Part shown: piece by piece, positions 7,249-14,736 of the stretch
Layout: the number at the start of each line of letters is the position of its first letter
Position numbering within the stretch: the stretch's first letter is position 1
The notes under the pieces: generated by a model
What the model saw: the letters and a program-made list of their open reading frames with translations, nothing else
What the model was told of the DNA's origin: nothing
Database searches by the model: none
From: a virus
Reading direction: 5' to 3' (one strand)
DNA length: 23,243 bases
Virus record (IMG/VR): IMGVR_UViG_3300036845_000080
Location: 1-23,243 of that record
Program-made: the position numbers and the translations under genes

Positions 7249-7562
7249 CCGACAAGTCGCTATACGAGCGCTGGGATCCCGAAACCCAACGCTCGACCGA
7301 GGTGCTGGAGGACGCTGATACCGGCCTCCCGTACATCGTCAAGTCGCAGAACACCAAGCCGATCGTTGAGTCGGCGAAAGCCATCGCGAGCATCTACGAT
7401 CCGCATGTAAAGCGCGACATTACACACGTCGCGCGCATTCCCTACGTGATCTGGCAGCGGCTCCAGATGCTCGGCATCACCAAGGACGAGAAGGCGTTCA
7501 ACGCGTGGCTCGATAGCCGCGAAGCCCGCCTGTTCCGTACCGATAACGCGAGGAGACTGTAA
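7245..7562 (+). CDS. Conserved capsid-adjacent phage protein, 105 aa
   Basis: The product belongs, by pattern, to a small phage protein type found next to capsid genes: an N-terminal acidic stretch (ERWDPETQRSTEVLED), a central helix with KPIVESAKAIASIYDP, then VARIPYVIWQRLQMLGI and a C-terminal LDSREARLFRT segment. Related proteins often end in a DPDYRYLRT-like motif. Its role is not established; a head decoration or assembly role is inferred only from position. It overlaps the capsid stop (ATGA) and ends in a TAATG overlap with the next gene, so the three are probably translated together. Confidence 0.65.
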   Translation: MTDKSLYERWDPETQRSTEVLEDADTGLPYIVKSQNTKPIVESAKAIASIYDPHVKRDITHVARIPYVIWQRLQMLGITKDEKAFNAWLDSREARLFRTDNARRL

Positions 7563-7987
7563 TGCCATCAGCCACCGACACCACCGCACGCCCGCTCGCG
7601 CAGATGGCGCCCACACCAGGCGTCACGCCCGAGCACGAGGTGCCGATTTTCACCAAGCCCGTGCTGTTTCCCGACATTGATGTCGTGAAGCTGGTCCGAC
7701 TGTATGGCGCGGAAGCCACTGTGGAGGCGCTCAAGGCCGCTGCGATGGCCGCCGGTGAGGCGGCGCTCAAGGCCGCACCCGATGTGGTTGCCAGCCAGCA
7801 GGTGCCGGTGAGCGGACAGGAAGGCCAGCCACCGCCTTCGTCGCCCGGTGTGGCGCCGGCACCGCGGCCACCAGCCCCAGCGGCCGCAGCGCCCACACCA
7901 CCGTCGGCACCGCCCGGCACCCAGTGGACGCCCCAGCAAGTGGCCGCGTGGCAGGCACAGCAGGCAACCCGGCCGCCGGGCGCGTAG
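7562..7987 (+). CDS. Hypothetical Pro/Ala-rich head-region protein, 141 aa
   Basis: An AGGAG at 7551-7555 lies six bases before the ATG. Residues 26-78 could form a small ordered helical part (VVKLVRLYGAEATVEALKAA). The rest, 79-141, is a Pro/Ala linker ending in WTPQQVAAWQAQQ. Long Pro/Ala tails are frequent in capsid-associated and neck proteins. No domain is recognised. It is placed between the capsid-adjacent gene and the adaptor, so a structural role is likely but unproven. Confidence 0.55.
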   Translation: MPSATDTTARPLAQMAPTPGVTPEHEVPIFTKPVLFPDIDVVKLVRLYGAEATVEALKAAAMAAGEAALKAAPDVVASQQVPVSGQEGQPPPSSPGVAPAPRPPAPAAAAPTPPSAPPGTQWTPQQVAAWQAQQATRPPGA

Positions 7988-7993
7988 CCAGCC

Positions 7994-8680
7994 GTGGCCA
8001 GCCTGCAGCAGCTCCAGGATGACGTGCTCTCGTGGCTGAATCGCCGCGATTGCGTGGGGCTGCTGCCAGGCTGGACGTTGATGGTGGAAACCAAGATCAG
8101 CGAGACGCTGCGCGCGCGCTGCCAGGTGGTGTCCGCCATCCAGGCTATCGACGCGGCATACATCTCGCTGCCGTCCGACTTCGCGACCATGGAGTCTATG
8201 CGCGATGCCACGACAGGCGCACCGCTGGAATTGAAAGACCAGTGGAGCCCGAAGGGCGGCGGCTGGGCCTCGCCCTACACGGTATGGAGCGGCGTCTATC
8301 CGAGCACGTACTGGCAGATCAATCCGGCCGCGCCGTGCAGCGCGTATCGCCTCGTTGCCGACTGCATCGAGTTCCTGCCGCATCCGCTGATCCCTGATCC
8401 GCCAGATCCCGCGTGGGTGCCGCAGACCGTGCTGATGGGCTACTACCAGCGACCCAAGCCGCTGCTGCTGCCGGCTGACACCAACCCGATCCTCGAGAAC
8501 CTCTACGCCGTTTACCTATTCGGCCTGTGCAAGCTGGGCGCGATCTGGGGCCTCGACGACGACCGCGCCGCGCAGATGGACGCGCAGTGGCAGCAGGAGG
8601 TCACCCAGGCCAATCTTTGGAAGCAACAGAGCGATATGAGCGGTGATCCGCTGCGCGCCGAGCTCGCGGTGGTGTTCTAG
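7994..8680 (+). CDS. Head-tail adaptor (SU10 adaptor / T7 gp11-like), 228 aa
   Basis: This protein should bind under the portal and connect it to the tail nozzle. It shows the usual plan: an N-terminal helix (LQQLQDDVLSWLNRRD), a middle part with AIDAAYISLPSDFATMESM (about 52-70), and a C-terminal segment at about 148-205 with MGYYQRPKPLLLPADTNPIL followed by YAVYLFGLCKLGAIWGLDDD, matching the YY-RP-L and YLYGAL-A patterns of podovirus adaptors. The start is GTG 7994, six bases after the previous stop and with no clear ribosome-binding site, so it relies on coupling. Order before the fibres and nozzle agrees with the role. Confidence 0.8.
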   Translation: MASLQQLQDDVLSWLNRRDCVGLLPGWTLMVETKISETLRARCQVVSAIQAIDAAYISLPSDFATMESMRDATTGAPLELKDQWSPKGGGWASPYTVWSGVYPSTYWQINPAAPCSAYRLVADCIEFLPHPLIPDPPDPAWVPQTVLMGYYQRPKPLLLPADTNPILENLYAVYLFGLCKLGAIWGLDDDRAAQMDAQWQQEVTQANLWKQQSDMSGDPLRAELAVVF

Positions 8681-9241
8681 ATGCCCGCCGTTCTCACCAT
8701 CCCGTTCGATGCCTGGGTCGGCCTCGTGCCGGTCGGCAGCAGCGCCGAACTCGCGGGCAACGGATACGCCCGCCAGGCCGCCCACTTCGAGTATGCCGCC
8801 GATGGCGTGACCATCTGCAACGTCGCAGCCATCCAGTGGCAGGCAGCGAAGCCGCTGACCTGGGGCGCGATCGACCTGGTGGAGCTGTGGGACGCACCGA
8901 CCGGCGGCAGCGCCATCAGCAGCCTGCTGCCGACCAACGCCACGGTGCTGGTCAGCCAGTACGCCATCGCGCGCATTCCGCCGGCCGGCATCCAGGTGGT
9001 GCAGAAGCGGGCACCGCGTCCCTTCGGCACCGGCACCTTTGGCGTGGGCCGCTTCGGCACGTGGACCGCGGTCTATCCGATCGGCTCCGGCGTCGGCTCG
9101 CCGTATGGCGTCGGTGGCTACGGCGTGGGGCCGTATGAGACGCTATCCATCGGCGTGACGCTCGAGATCACATTCGACACCTCGCAGCACGTCTGCGAGC
9201 CGGGCATCTGGGCGCCCGGACCGTTCCAGAGGGCGGCATAG
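8681..9241 (+). CDS. Probable minor structural protein, 186 aa
   Basis: The first 105 residues have alternating hydrophobic and polar residues and a WGAIDLVELWDAPTGGSAIS segment of a type seen in phage head-tail or minor tail proteins. Residues 106-153 are rich in Gly, Tyr and Phe with short repeats (FGTGTFGVGRFG, YGVGGYGVGPY), followed by a beta-like C-terminus. Starting directly after the adaptor stop and ending directly at the fibre ATG, it is part of the tail cassette. No function can be assigned with certainty. Confidence 0.6.
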   Translation: MPAVLTIPFDAWVGLVPVGSSAELAGNGYARQAAHFEYAADGVTICNVAAIQWQAAKPLTWGAIDLVELWDAPTGGSAISSLLPTNATVLVSQYAIARIPPAGIQVVQKRAPRPFGTGTFGVGRFGTWTAVYPIGSGVGSPYGVGGYGVGPYETLSIGVTLEITFDTSQHVCEPGIWAPGPFQRAA

Positions 9242-11206
9242 ATGAGCGGCAGTGATTATACGACCACGCCCAACCTGAACCTCTACAAGCCGATATTTAA
9301 TGCGGATGTCGGGAATTGGGGCGCGCATTGGAACAGCAACGCCGACACGCTGGACAGCGCGCTGGGAACAGGCGCTGGCGGGATGTTCCTGCCGCTGGCC
9401 GGCGGCACGCTCACCGGGGCGCTGACCGTCGGCGGCCAGACCGCCTATGGCAAGGTCGAGGTCACGCCATACAACCAATACACCGCGATGGCAGGCGGCA
9501 CGCAGACCGAGTCTGATATAGCGATTGCCACTGACGGTGGCACCGGTGTTTTCACTAATATCCGCATGCAATCCAACACATATACGGCGCCCGAGACGCA
9601 TATCTGGGGATTCTTGAGCACGGTGAACTTTGCCGGCACCGGCGGCCATGGTTCGCATGTCGGTATCTATGGGCAGGGCTTCAGATCCAATGCTATTACC
9701 AATCCGACGACGACGGTTGCCACGACGGTAAGCGGCACCACCAATACCGTCGCGATCGCGGATGTGACCAACTTCCAATTTGACGGTCAGCCGATTACCA
9801 TTCACGGCACCCCATACACGCAGGTTTCGCACACCGGGACCTCCGGGTCCGGCACCATCTCGACCCTGTATAACATCGCGGTGGCTGACGGAACCGCCGG
9901 CAACACCGTGACCGCGAACAACAATCCGTCGGTCTGGGCTGGATGTTTTGAAACCCGCGACCTGACGGGACAGCCGAGCGCCAATACCAGCTACGCCTTG
10001 AGCGTGGAATTTGATCTGGCCTGCAACGGCGCCGACAACGGTGGTTATATGCAGTGGGGGTCGCCGATCGGTGTGCGGCAGATCCTGTCGTTGAATGGTT
10101 GGACCCAGGGCACCGGCACGCCAGGAGAGATCGGCACCGCAATCACGATTTACGGCGATGCCAATACCACGTTTAAGACCGGCATCCGGTTTGTCTCGGC
10201 CTTCAATCAGGCCGGCGTTGATTTCCGCATGGCTGTGCAAGGAGCTTCGGCCAATGCGATCTGGTTGAAGGCTGGGCAATACGTTGCGTTTGACAACGCG
10301 GGGACTAATGGCGCGGCGGCTAATGTGAGGCTGTCGGGCGACGGGACCAGCCTCAACATCGCGGGGCCGGTCGTGGCAACCAGCACGATCACGGTGGGCA
10401 CCAGCACCGGAGCCACCTCTGCCGTCCTGCTCGATAGCGCCGCTGGCAACAATCGCACGCTGTGGTTCCAGACCGCCGGACTGTCGCGCTGGTACCTCTA
10501 TGCCAGCAGCACGGCTGAAGGCGGCAGCAATGCCGGCTCCGATTTCATCGTTCAGAATTGCAACGATGCCGGCACCGTGCTTGGGACGCCATTGCAGATC
10601 AACCGTGCTACCGGGCTGGTGACGATCGGGAGTGGCAATCTGCAAGTGAATGGCGGCGCGACGGTCGGGACCAACACAGCCGCAGCGACGTTGCTGTTAA
10701 ATGGTCCTGCCGCATCGAACCGCACGATATATTTCGAGACCGCCGGCAGCGCTCGCTGGATGATGTTTGCCAACAACACTGCCGAGGGCGGCTCCAACGC
10801 GGGGTCGGATTTCCAGATCAATGCCGTCAGCGACGCCGGCGGCTTTCTTGCTACGCCGCTCCAGATCACCCGCGCTACCGGGCTTGTGACGCTGAATAAC
10901 GGCCTGTCGTTCGGCTCTGCCGTGGCACCCGGCGGCGTCACCGATGTTTCCAGGCATCTCGCACTCTATGGCAACAACAACGGCATGAACATCACGGCTG
11001 GCTTCATGAACCTGGTGGCCTCTGGGACAGCTATTCTGCAACTGTCGGGCACTGGCGCGACCATCAACGGCAATGTCGGCTTCCACAGCACCCCGGCAAT
11101 CGCCAAGCCGACCGTGACCGGCGCCAAGGGCGGCAACACCGCGCTCGCGTCGTTCCTCACGGCCATGGCCGCGTACGGCCTCATCACTGATTCGAGCACA
11201 GCATGA
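9242..11206 (+). CDS. Tail fibre / spike protein 1, 654 aa
   Basis: Receptor-binding fibre, probably trimeric. Residues 1-40 form a short anchor with TTTPNLNLYKPIFNADVGNW and NADTLD, shared with the two other fibre genes. A FLPLAGGTLTGALTV segment (about 50-64), a frequent fibre motif, follows. The centre is Gly/Thr/Asn/Ala-rich, beta-type sequence. Two tandem copies of an about 85-residue unit occur at about 380-465 and 471-557 (each with RTLWFQTAG or RTIYFETAG, AEGGSNAGSDF and ATGLVT). The C-terminus has KPTVTGAKGGNTALASFLTA and YGLITDSSTA, shared with fibre 2. No enzymatic motif is seen, so glycan depolymerase activity is neither shown nor excluded. Confidence 0.82.
   Translation: MSGSDYTTTPNLNLYKPIFNADVGNWGAHWNSNADTLDSALGTGAGGMFLPLAGGTLTGALTVGGQTAYGKVEVTPYNQYTAMAGGTQTESDIAIATDGGTGVFTNIRMQSNTYTAPETHIWGFLSTVNFAGTGGHGSHVGIYGQGFRSNAITNPTTTVATTVSGTTNTVAIADVTNFQFDGQPITIHGTPYTQVSHTGTSGSGTISTLYNIAVADGTAGNTVTANNNPSVWAGCFETRDLTGQPSANTSYALSVEFDLACNGADNGGYMQWGSPIGVRQILSLNGWTQGTGTPGEIGTAITIYGDANTTFKTGIRFVSAFNQAGVDFRMAVQGASANAIWLKAGQYVAFDNAGTNGAAANVRLSGDGTSLNIAGPVVATSTITVGTSTGATSAVLLDSAAGNNRTLWFQTAGLSRWYLYASSTAEGGSNAGSDFIVQNCNDAGTVLGTPLQINRATGLVTIGSGNLQVNGGATVGTNTAAATLLLNGPAASNRTIYFETAGSARWMMFANNTAEGGSNAGSDFQINAVSDAGGFLATPLQITRATGLVTLNNGLSFGSAVAPGGVTDVSRHLALYGNNNGMNITAGFMNLVASGTAILQLSGTGATINGNVGFHSTPAIAKPTVTGAKGGNTALASFLTAMAAYGLITDSSTA
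11103..11130 (+). repeat. 28-base repeat at the fibre 3' end, copy 1
   Basis: These 28 bases are identical to 13067-13094 in the paralogous fibre gene and encode the KPTVTGAKG segment. Shorter identities occur at the 5' ends (for example 18-base words encoding ANADTLD and GGTLTG). Such flanking identity could support homologous exchange between the two genes. Confidence 0.85.
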
Positions 11207-13170
11207 GCGGCAGCGACTGGACCCAGACCCCGAATCTCAAACTGTACAAACCAGTTTATGATGCTGATGCTGAAAGCTGGGGTCTGCACCTAAACGCCAA
11301 CGCCGACACGCTGGATCTGGCGCTCGGCACGTCGGGTGCGGGGGCGCTGTTCCTGCCGCTGGTCGGCGGCACGCTCACCGGACCGCTGACTGTGCCGTCC
11401 ATCACGCAGAATACCGCCAATCAAAGCACGTTCGGTCCCTCGGCATACTTCCAGGCCAGTTTATTCGATCCCAGCGACCCAGGGCGTGTGCTTTCTATCA
11501 ACCGCGCTGGCAGCAATGCCGCTGATAGCGCAGTCGCTAGCCTCAACTACACGCTCAACGATACCGGTGGCACGCTCAATTCCCCACGGTTCGGGCTCAC
11601 GGTCAACACCGCCGTGCAGTCTACACCGGTCAATGGCCTGTGGGCGCTGCATTCGGCGGTCAGCTCGCAGGCGGTCGGAGGCAATCTCGGAGGCAACGGC
11701 AGCCTCGCACTGGACTTGCAGGCGATACGCCCGTCGGCAACGCCGATCGGCAATACGACCGTCGCCACCACGCTAAGCGCACCTGGCACTGCTGTTGCGG
11801 TCGCCAATGTCACCAATTTTGCGACCGGCTATTATCCGGTCGGCGCCCCCGCACCGGGGACCTCCTTTCCGATGACTAGCAATCCGGGCGTGGCAATCGC
11901 CACCACTTCAGCAACAGCGGTCGGTGGCACCGTGCTGAATATGGCGAACGTCAATGGCCTGCATGTCGGCATGAACGTCGCGGGGCAGGCCGGCATTCCG
12001 CTCAACACCACAATCCTCAGTATTGCCGGAAACGCCGTCACCATCTCGCAGGCCGTCACGGCGAGCGTGAGCGGTGGAGTCGATTTCCAGTGGGGCATGA
12101 TGGTGAAGGTGGGCGCCACCATCTACACGCTCACCGGCACCAGTGTTGCCAGCGGTGCCGGCACGCTGACGTTCTCCACGCCGGTGTCCGTGGCGGATGC
12201 CACCGCAGGCAATCAGGTGCTCTCGCAGCAGGGCGGCGCGCCGATATGGGCGCTGGTGATCGATGCCCAGGACCAGACTGGACTACCGTCTAGTGCCGGC
12301 GGCGTGACGTTGTGTGCCGAGATAGATATTTCAGGCAACGGCCCCGACGACGGATCAAACGTCCGGTTGGGCGGCTGGTCCGGTGGGAACTACCAGGGCA
12401 ACCGCTCATTCATCACGTTCGTGGCCAGCAAATATAATTCCGGCGGTGCCGATTTTCAGATGAGCAGCGGCTTGCAGTTCGCGGCCGGCAGCAGTGGCGT
12501 CTCGGTTGGTAGCCTGATCGCCAGCGTAGTGCCGTTCTATCATGCCATGCTGGATACGCGGTCGGCGCAGCAACTCTCGGGCGCGAACGCGGTCTGGCTT
12601 GCACAAAGTCAGACGATTGCCTTCGAGCCCACCGGAAATGTCACCCTCTCGGCGCCGGACGGTGCGTCGCTTGCGGTGAGCGCCCAGGGGTTGAAATACG
12701 CGCTGGCTGGCGGCAATGAGCATGCCATCGCGTTCGGTTGGGATGGCACCTCAGTGCTTGGTTATGTTGATGGCAGTGCAGGCATGGCACTTTATCCAAG
12801 GTCTGGCGGCGCCATCAACGGACCATTGATCGTTAACTATAATTCAGGAGGCGCTCAGCCGTCAGGTGGCAGTGCCGCAATCACGACGAACTTTACGAAT
12901 GCCTGGTCCGAAGTGGATTTCTGGAACCAGAACCTGAGCCCAGTAGTATCGTTTGCCTGGTATCAGGCGACTGGCGCTACGACCCAGGTTCAGGAAATGC
13001 TGTTGCAGACCGCCGGTCTCACCATTGCAGGTGGGCTAGGCGTCCACGGTGCATCTGCGTCTAGCACCAAGCCGACCGTGACCGGCGCCAAGGGATCGAA
13101 CGCCGCGTTGGCGTCCCTGATGTCGGCCCTAGCCGCGTACGGCCTCGTCACTGACTCAACAACCGCTTGA
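11203..13170 (+). CDS. Tail fibre / spike protein 2, paralogue of fibre 1, 655 aa
   Basis: The protein is nearly the same length as fibre 1 and has the same ends: MSGSDWTQTPNLKLYKPVYD anchor with ANADTLD, FLPLVGGTLTGPLTV, and a C-terminal KPTVTGAKGSNAALASLMSA...YGLVTDSTTA. The middle is largely different, although both carry a TTVATT...V..VTNF segment and a following ISGNGPDDG/LACNGADNG segment that look homologous. It overlaps fibre 1 as ATGA. A pair of fibres with common ends suggests duplication followed by divergence or exchange of the receptor-binding part. It may bind a second receptor, or form a joint structure with fibre 1. Confidence 0.82.
   Translation: MSGSDWTQTPNLKLYKPVYDADAESWGLHLNANADTLDLALGTSGAGALFLPLVGGTLTGPLTVPSITQNTANQSTFGPSAYFQASLFDPSDPGRVLSINRAGSNAADSAVASLNYTLNDTGGTLNSPRFGLTVNTAVQSTPVNGLWALHSAVSSQAVGGNLGGNGSLALDLQAIRPSATPIGNTTVATTLSAPGTAVAVANVTNFATGYYPVGAPAPGTSFPMTSNPGVAIATTSATAVGGTVLNMANVNGLHVGMNVAGQAGIPLNTTILSIAGNAVTISQAVTASVSGGVDFQWGMMVKVGATIYTLTGTSVASGAGTLTFSTPVSVADATAGNQVLSQQGGAPIWALVIDAQDQTGLPSSAGGVTLCAEIDISGNGPDDGSNVRLGGWSGGNYQGNRSFITFVASKYNSGGADFQMSSGLQFAAGSSGVSVGSLIASVVPFYHAMLDTRSAQQLSGANAVWLAQSQTIAFEPTGNVTLSAPDGASLAVSAQGLKYALAGGNEHAIAFGWDGTSVLGYVDGSAGMALYPRSGGAINGPLIVNYNSGGAQPSGGSAAITTNFTNAWSEVDFWNQNLSPVVSFAWYQATGATTQVQEMLLQTAGLTIAGGLGVHGASASSTKPTVTGAKGSNAALASLMSALAAYGLVTDSTTA
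13067..13094 (+). repeat. 28-base repeat at the fibre 3' end, copy 2
   Basis: This is identical to 11103-11130. The codons after it diverge, then a shared word gccgcgtacggcctc recurs near both gene ends. Confidence 0.85.
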
Positions 13171-13178
13171 GGTGAACC

Positions 13179-13493
13179 ATGGCGACCTTCGCAGGCACGA
13201 TGTTCAGCGGCGCGCAGGTTAACCCGCAATGGGTGAATGCTGATGGCAAGCCGTACTACGTGCTCGACCATACGCAGTCGTATCGCACGCATACCGGCAT
13301 CTCCAGGGGCGACCGCAGGGATTACGTGAGAAGCGTTGGGTGGCAGGGCCGTCGCCTCGGTCTCGGGCCGATTGGTTGGATCATCGCGATGCCGGTCAAT
13401 GCCGGCTGGGTGGTGAGCACTGCCGACGACAGCGTTGAAGGCACGCTCGCATCACCGCCCACGGTGAACAAACCACCGGCGGGAACGAAGTAG
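13179..13493 (+). CDS. Small hypothetical tail-region protein, 104 aa
   Basis: A GAGGTG spanning the fibre 2 stop provides a ribosome-binding site four bases before the ATG. The product has aromatic residues and basic segments (SRGDRRDYVRSVGWQGRRLG, about 43-62), then GPIGWIIAMPVNAGWVVS. No domain is recognised. Small proteins after fibre genes can be fibre chaperones or joint proteins, but this one shows no specific sign of that. Confidence 0.6.
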   Translation: MATFAGTMFSGAQVNPQWVNADGKPYYVLDHTQSYRTHTGISRGDRRDYVRSVGWQGRRLGLGPIGWIIAMPVNAGWVVSTADDSVEGTLASPPTVNKPPAGTK

Positions 13494-13495
13494 CC

Positions 13496-13750
13496 ATGAG
13501 CGACACGCAACAGCAGATCCCGCCCACCATGCCGTGCACCGTCACGATCACGCGTCCGGCGCAGTGGTGGCAGCAGGTGCTTGAGGTGCTCGACAAGGTG
13601 CCGATGCCGCATTTCATCTCCGGCGTGCTGATCAACGAGATTTACGGCCAGATCATGCAGCAGCAGCGGCAGCCCGCGCCTGAGCCGGAGCACATCGCCC
13701 GTGCGCGCGCCAACGGCGGGGTTGGTCAGATGCCGGAGAGGGCACAATGA
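13496..13750 (+). CDS. Small hypothetical protein, 84 aa
   Basis: The product contains a short helical core with RPAQWWQQVLEVLDKVPMPH (about 20-39) and a Gln/Pro-rich end. It starts two bases after the previous stop and ends in an ATGA overlap with the collar fibre gene. No family recognised; it is probably tail associated by context. Confidence 0.55.
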   Translation: MSDTQQQIPPTMPCTVTITRPAQWWQQVLEVLDKVPMPHFISGVLINEIYGQIMQQQRQPAPEPEHIARARANGGVGQMPERAQ

Positions 13751-14733
13751 GTGGCACCACCACGCCGAACTTCGGGCTTTCCCTGCCGACCGTGGGCGCC
13801 TCGCGTGACACCTGGGGCACACTGCTGAACCAGAACACCACCACGATCGACACGTTCCTGGCTTATGCGATGCCGATCGGTGCGATCCTGGACTTTGCCG
13901 GACCGAATGCGCCTCCTGGGTGGTTAATCGCCGACGGGCGCCTCATCAACCGCGTCACTTACGCGGCGCTGTTCGCTGTCATCGGCACCTACTGGGGCGC
14001 GGGTGACGGGTCCACCACGTTCGCGCTCCCACCCACGCCAGGGCGAATGTCGATCGGCCCCGGCACCGTGACTGATGCCAACGGCAATACCGCGACATTC
14101 AGCTTCGCAGGGTCCAGCGGCGCGCTCTCGCAGGCTATCGCGCAGGCCAATCTGCCGGCGATATCGTTGTCCTCCGACACCATCGGCTCGCATGCTCACG
14201 GTGGCGCTGCGACCGGCGGCAACCACACCCACACCATCGACCAGCAAGGCAACCATACCCACAGCAACGACGCGCAGGGCTACCACAGCCACGGCGGCCA
14301 GGTGGACCAGCAGGGCAACCACAGCCACGCCTATCGCTATACGTCATTCGTTGGTGGCAGCGGATATCAGCCCGGCAGCGGGCTCGCTGAAAGCGATGTG
14401 TCGCTGCAGACCGACACCCAGGGCCTGCACGCCCACAACATCAGTGGCGACGGCACCCACAGCCACAACATCAGCACCGCCGGGCTGCACGCGCACAACA
14501 ACAGCTACAGCGGCAATCTCTCGCTGCCCATCACCACCGATGGACTGCACACCCATGCCGTCCCGCTCGGTGGCTCGGGCACGCTGCTCAGCGTCCTCAG
14601 CCCGCTGCTGGTTTGCACCAAGATCATCTACGCCGGCAGCCAGGCCGCCCTCTCGGCGCTCGGCGTCACACCCCAGCGCAGACGCCTGTCCGCACCGCTG
14701 CGCGGCGGCGTGCGCCAGATCGCAGGCCACTGA
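13747..14733 (+). CDS. Tail fibre with collar domain and HxH-rich tip, 328 aa
   Basis: The first 36 residues (TTPNFGLSLPTVGASRDTWG and NTTTID) repeat the anchor type of the two upstream fibres. Residues 40-100 are a phage tail collar domain: PIGAILDFAGPNAPPGWLIA, DGR, then YAALFAVIGTYWGAGDGSTT and FALPPTPGR. Residues 149-272 carry nine H-x-H motifs (HAH, HTH, HTH, HSH, HSH, HAH, HSH, HAH, HTH), mostly in a G-x-H-x-H setting. In T4 the gp37 tip uses such motifs to bind iron and gp12 binds zinc, so a metal-stabilised intertwined trimer tip is a strong inference. A GGAGAGG precedes the ATG. Confidence 0.85.
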   Translation: MSGTTTPNFGLSLPTVGASRDTWGTLLNQNTTTIDTFLAYAMPIGAILDFAGPNAPPGWLIADGRLINRVTYAALFAVIGTYWGAGDGSTTFALPPTPGRMSIGPGTVTDANGNTATFSFAGSSGALSQAIAQANLPAISLSSDTIGSHAHGGAATGGNHTHTIDQQGNHTHSNDAQGYHSHGGQVDQQGNHSHAYRYTSFVGGSGYQPGSGLAESDVSLQTDTQGLHAHNISGDGTHSHNISTAGLHAHNNSYSGNLSLPITTDGLHTHAVPLGGSGTLLSVLSPLLVCTKIIYAGSQAALSALGVTPQRRRLSAPLRGGVRQIAGH

Positions 14734-14736
14734 GCC

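Noticed and set aside
9143-10645. A 500-codon minus-strand frame opposite the first fibre gene
   Set aside because: It shadows a gene with well-supported fibre motifs; its composition is that of a reverse frame in GC-rich DNA.
14190-14560. Regular repeats in the collar fibre gene as a CRISPR array or DNA tandem repeat
   Set aside because: The periodicity lies in coding sequence and is explained by G-x-H-x-H protein motifs with irregular spacing.
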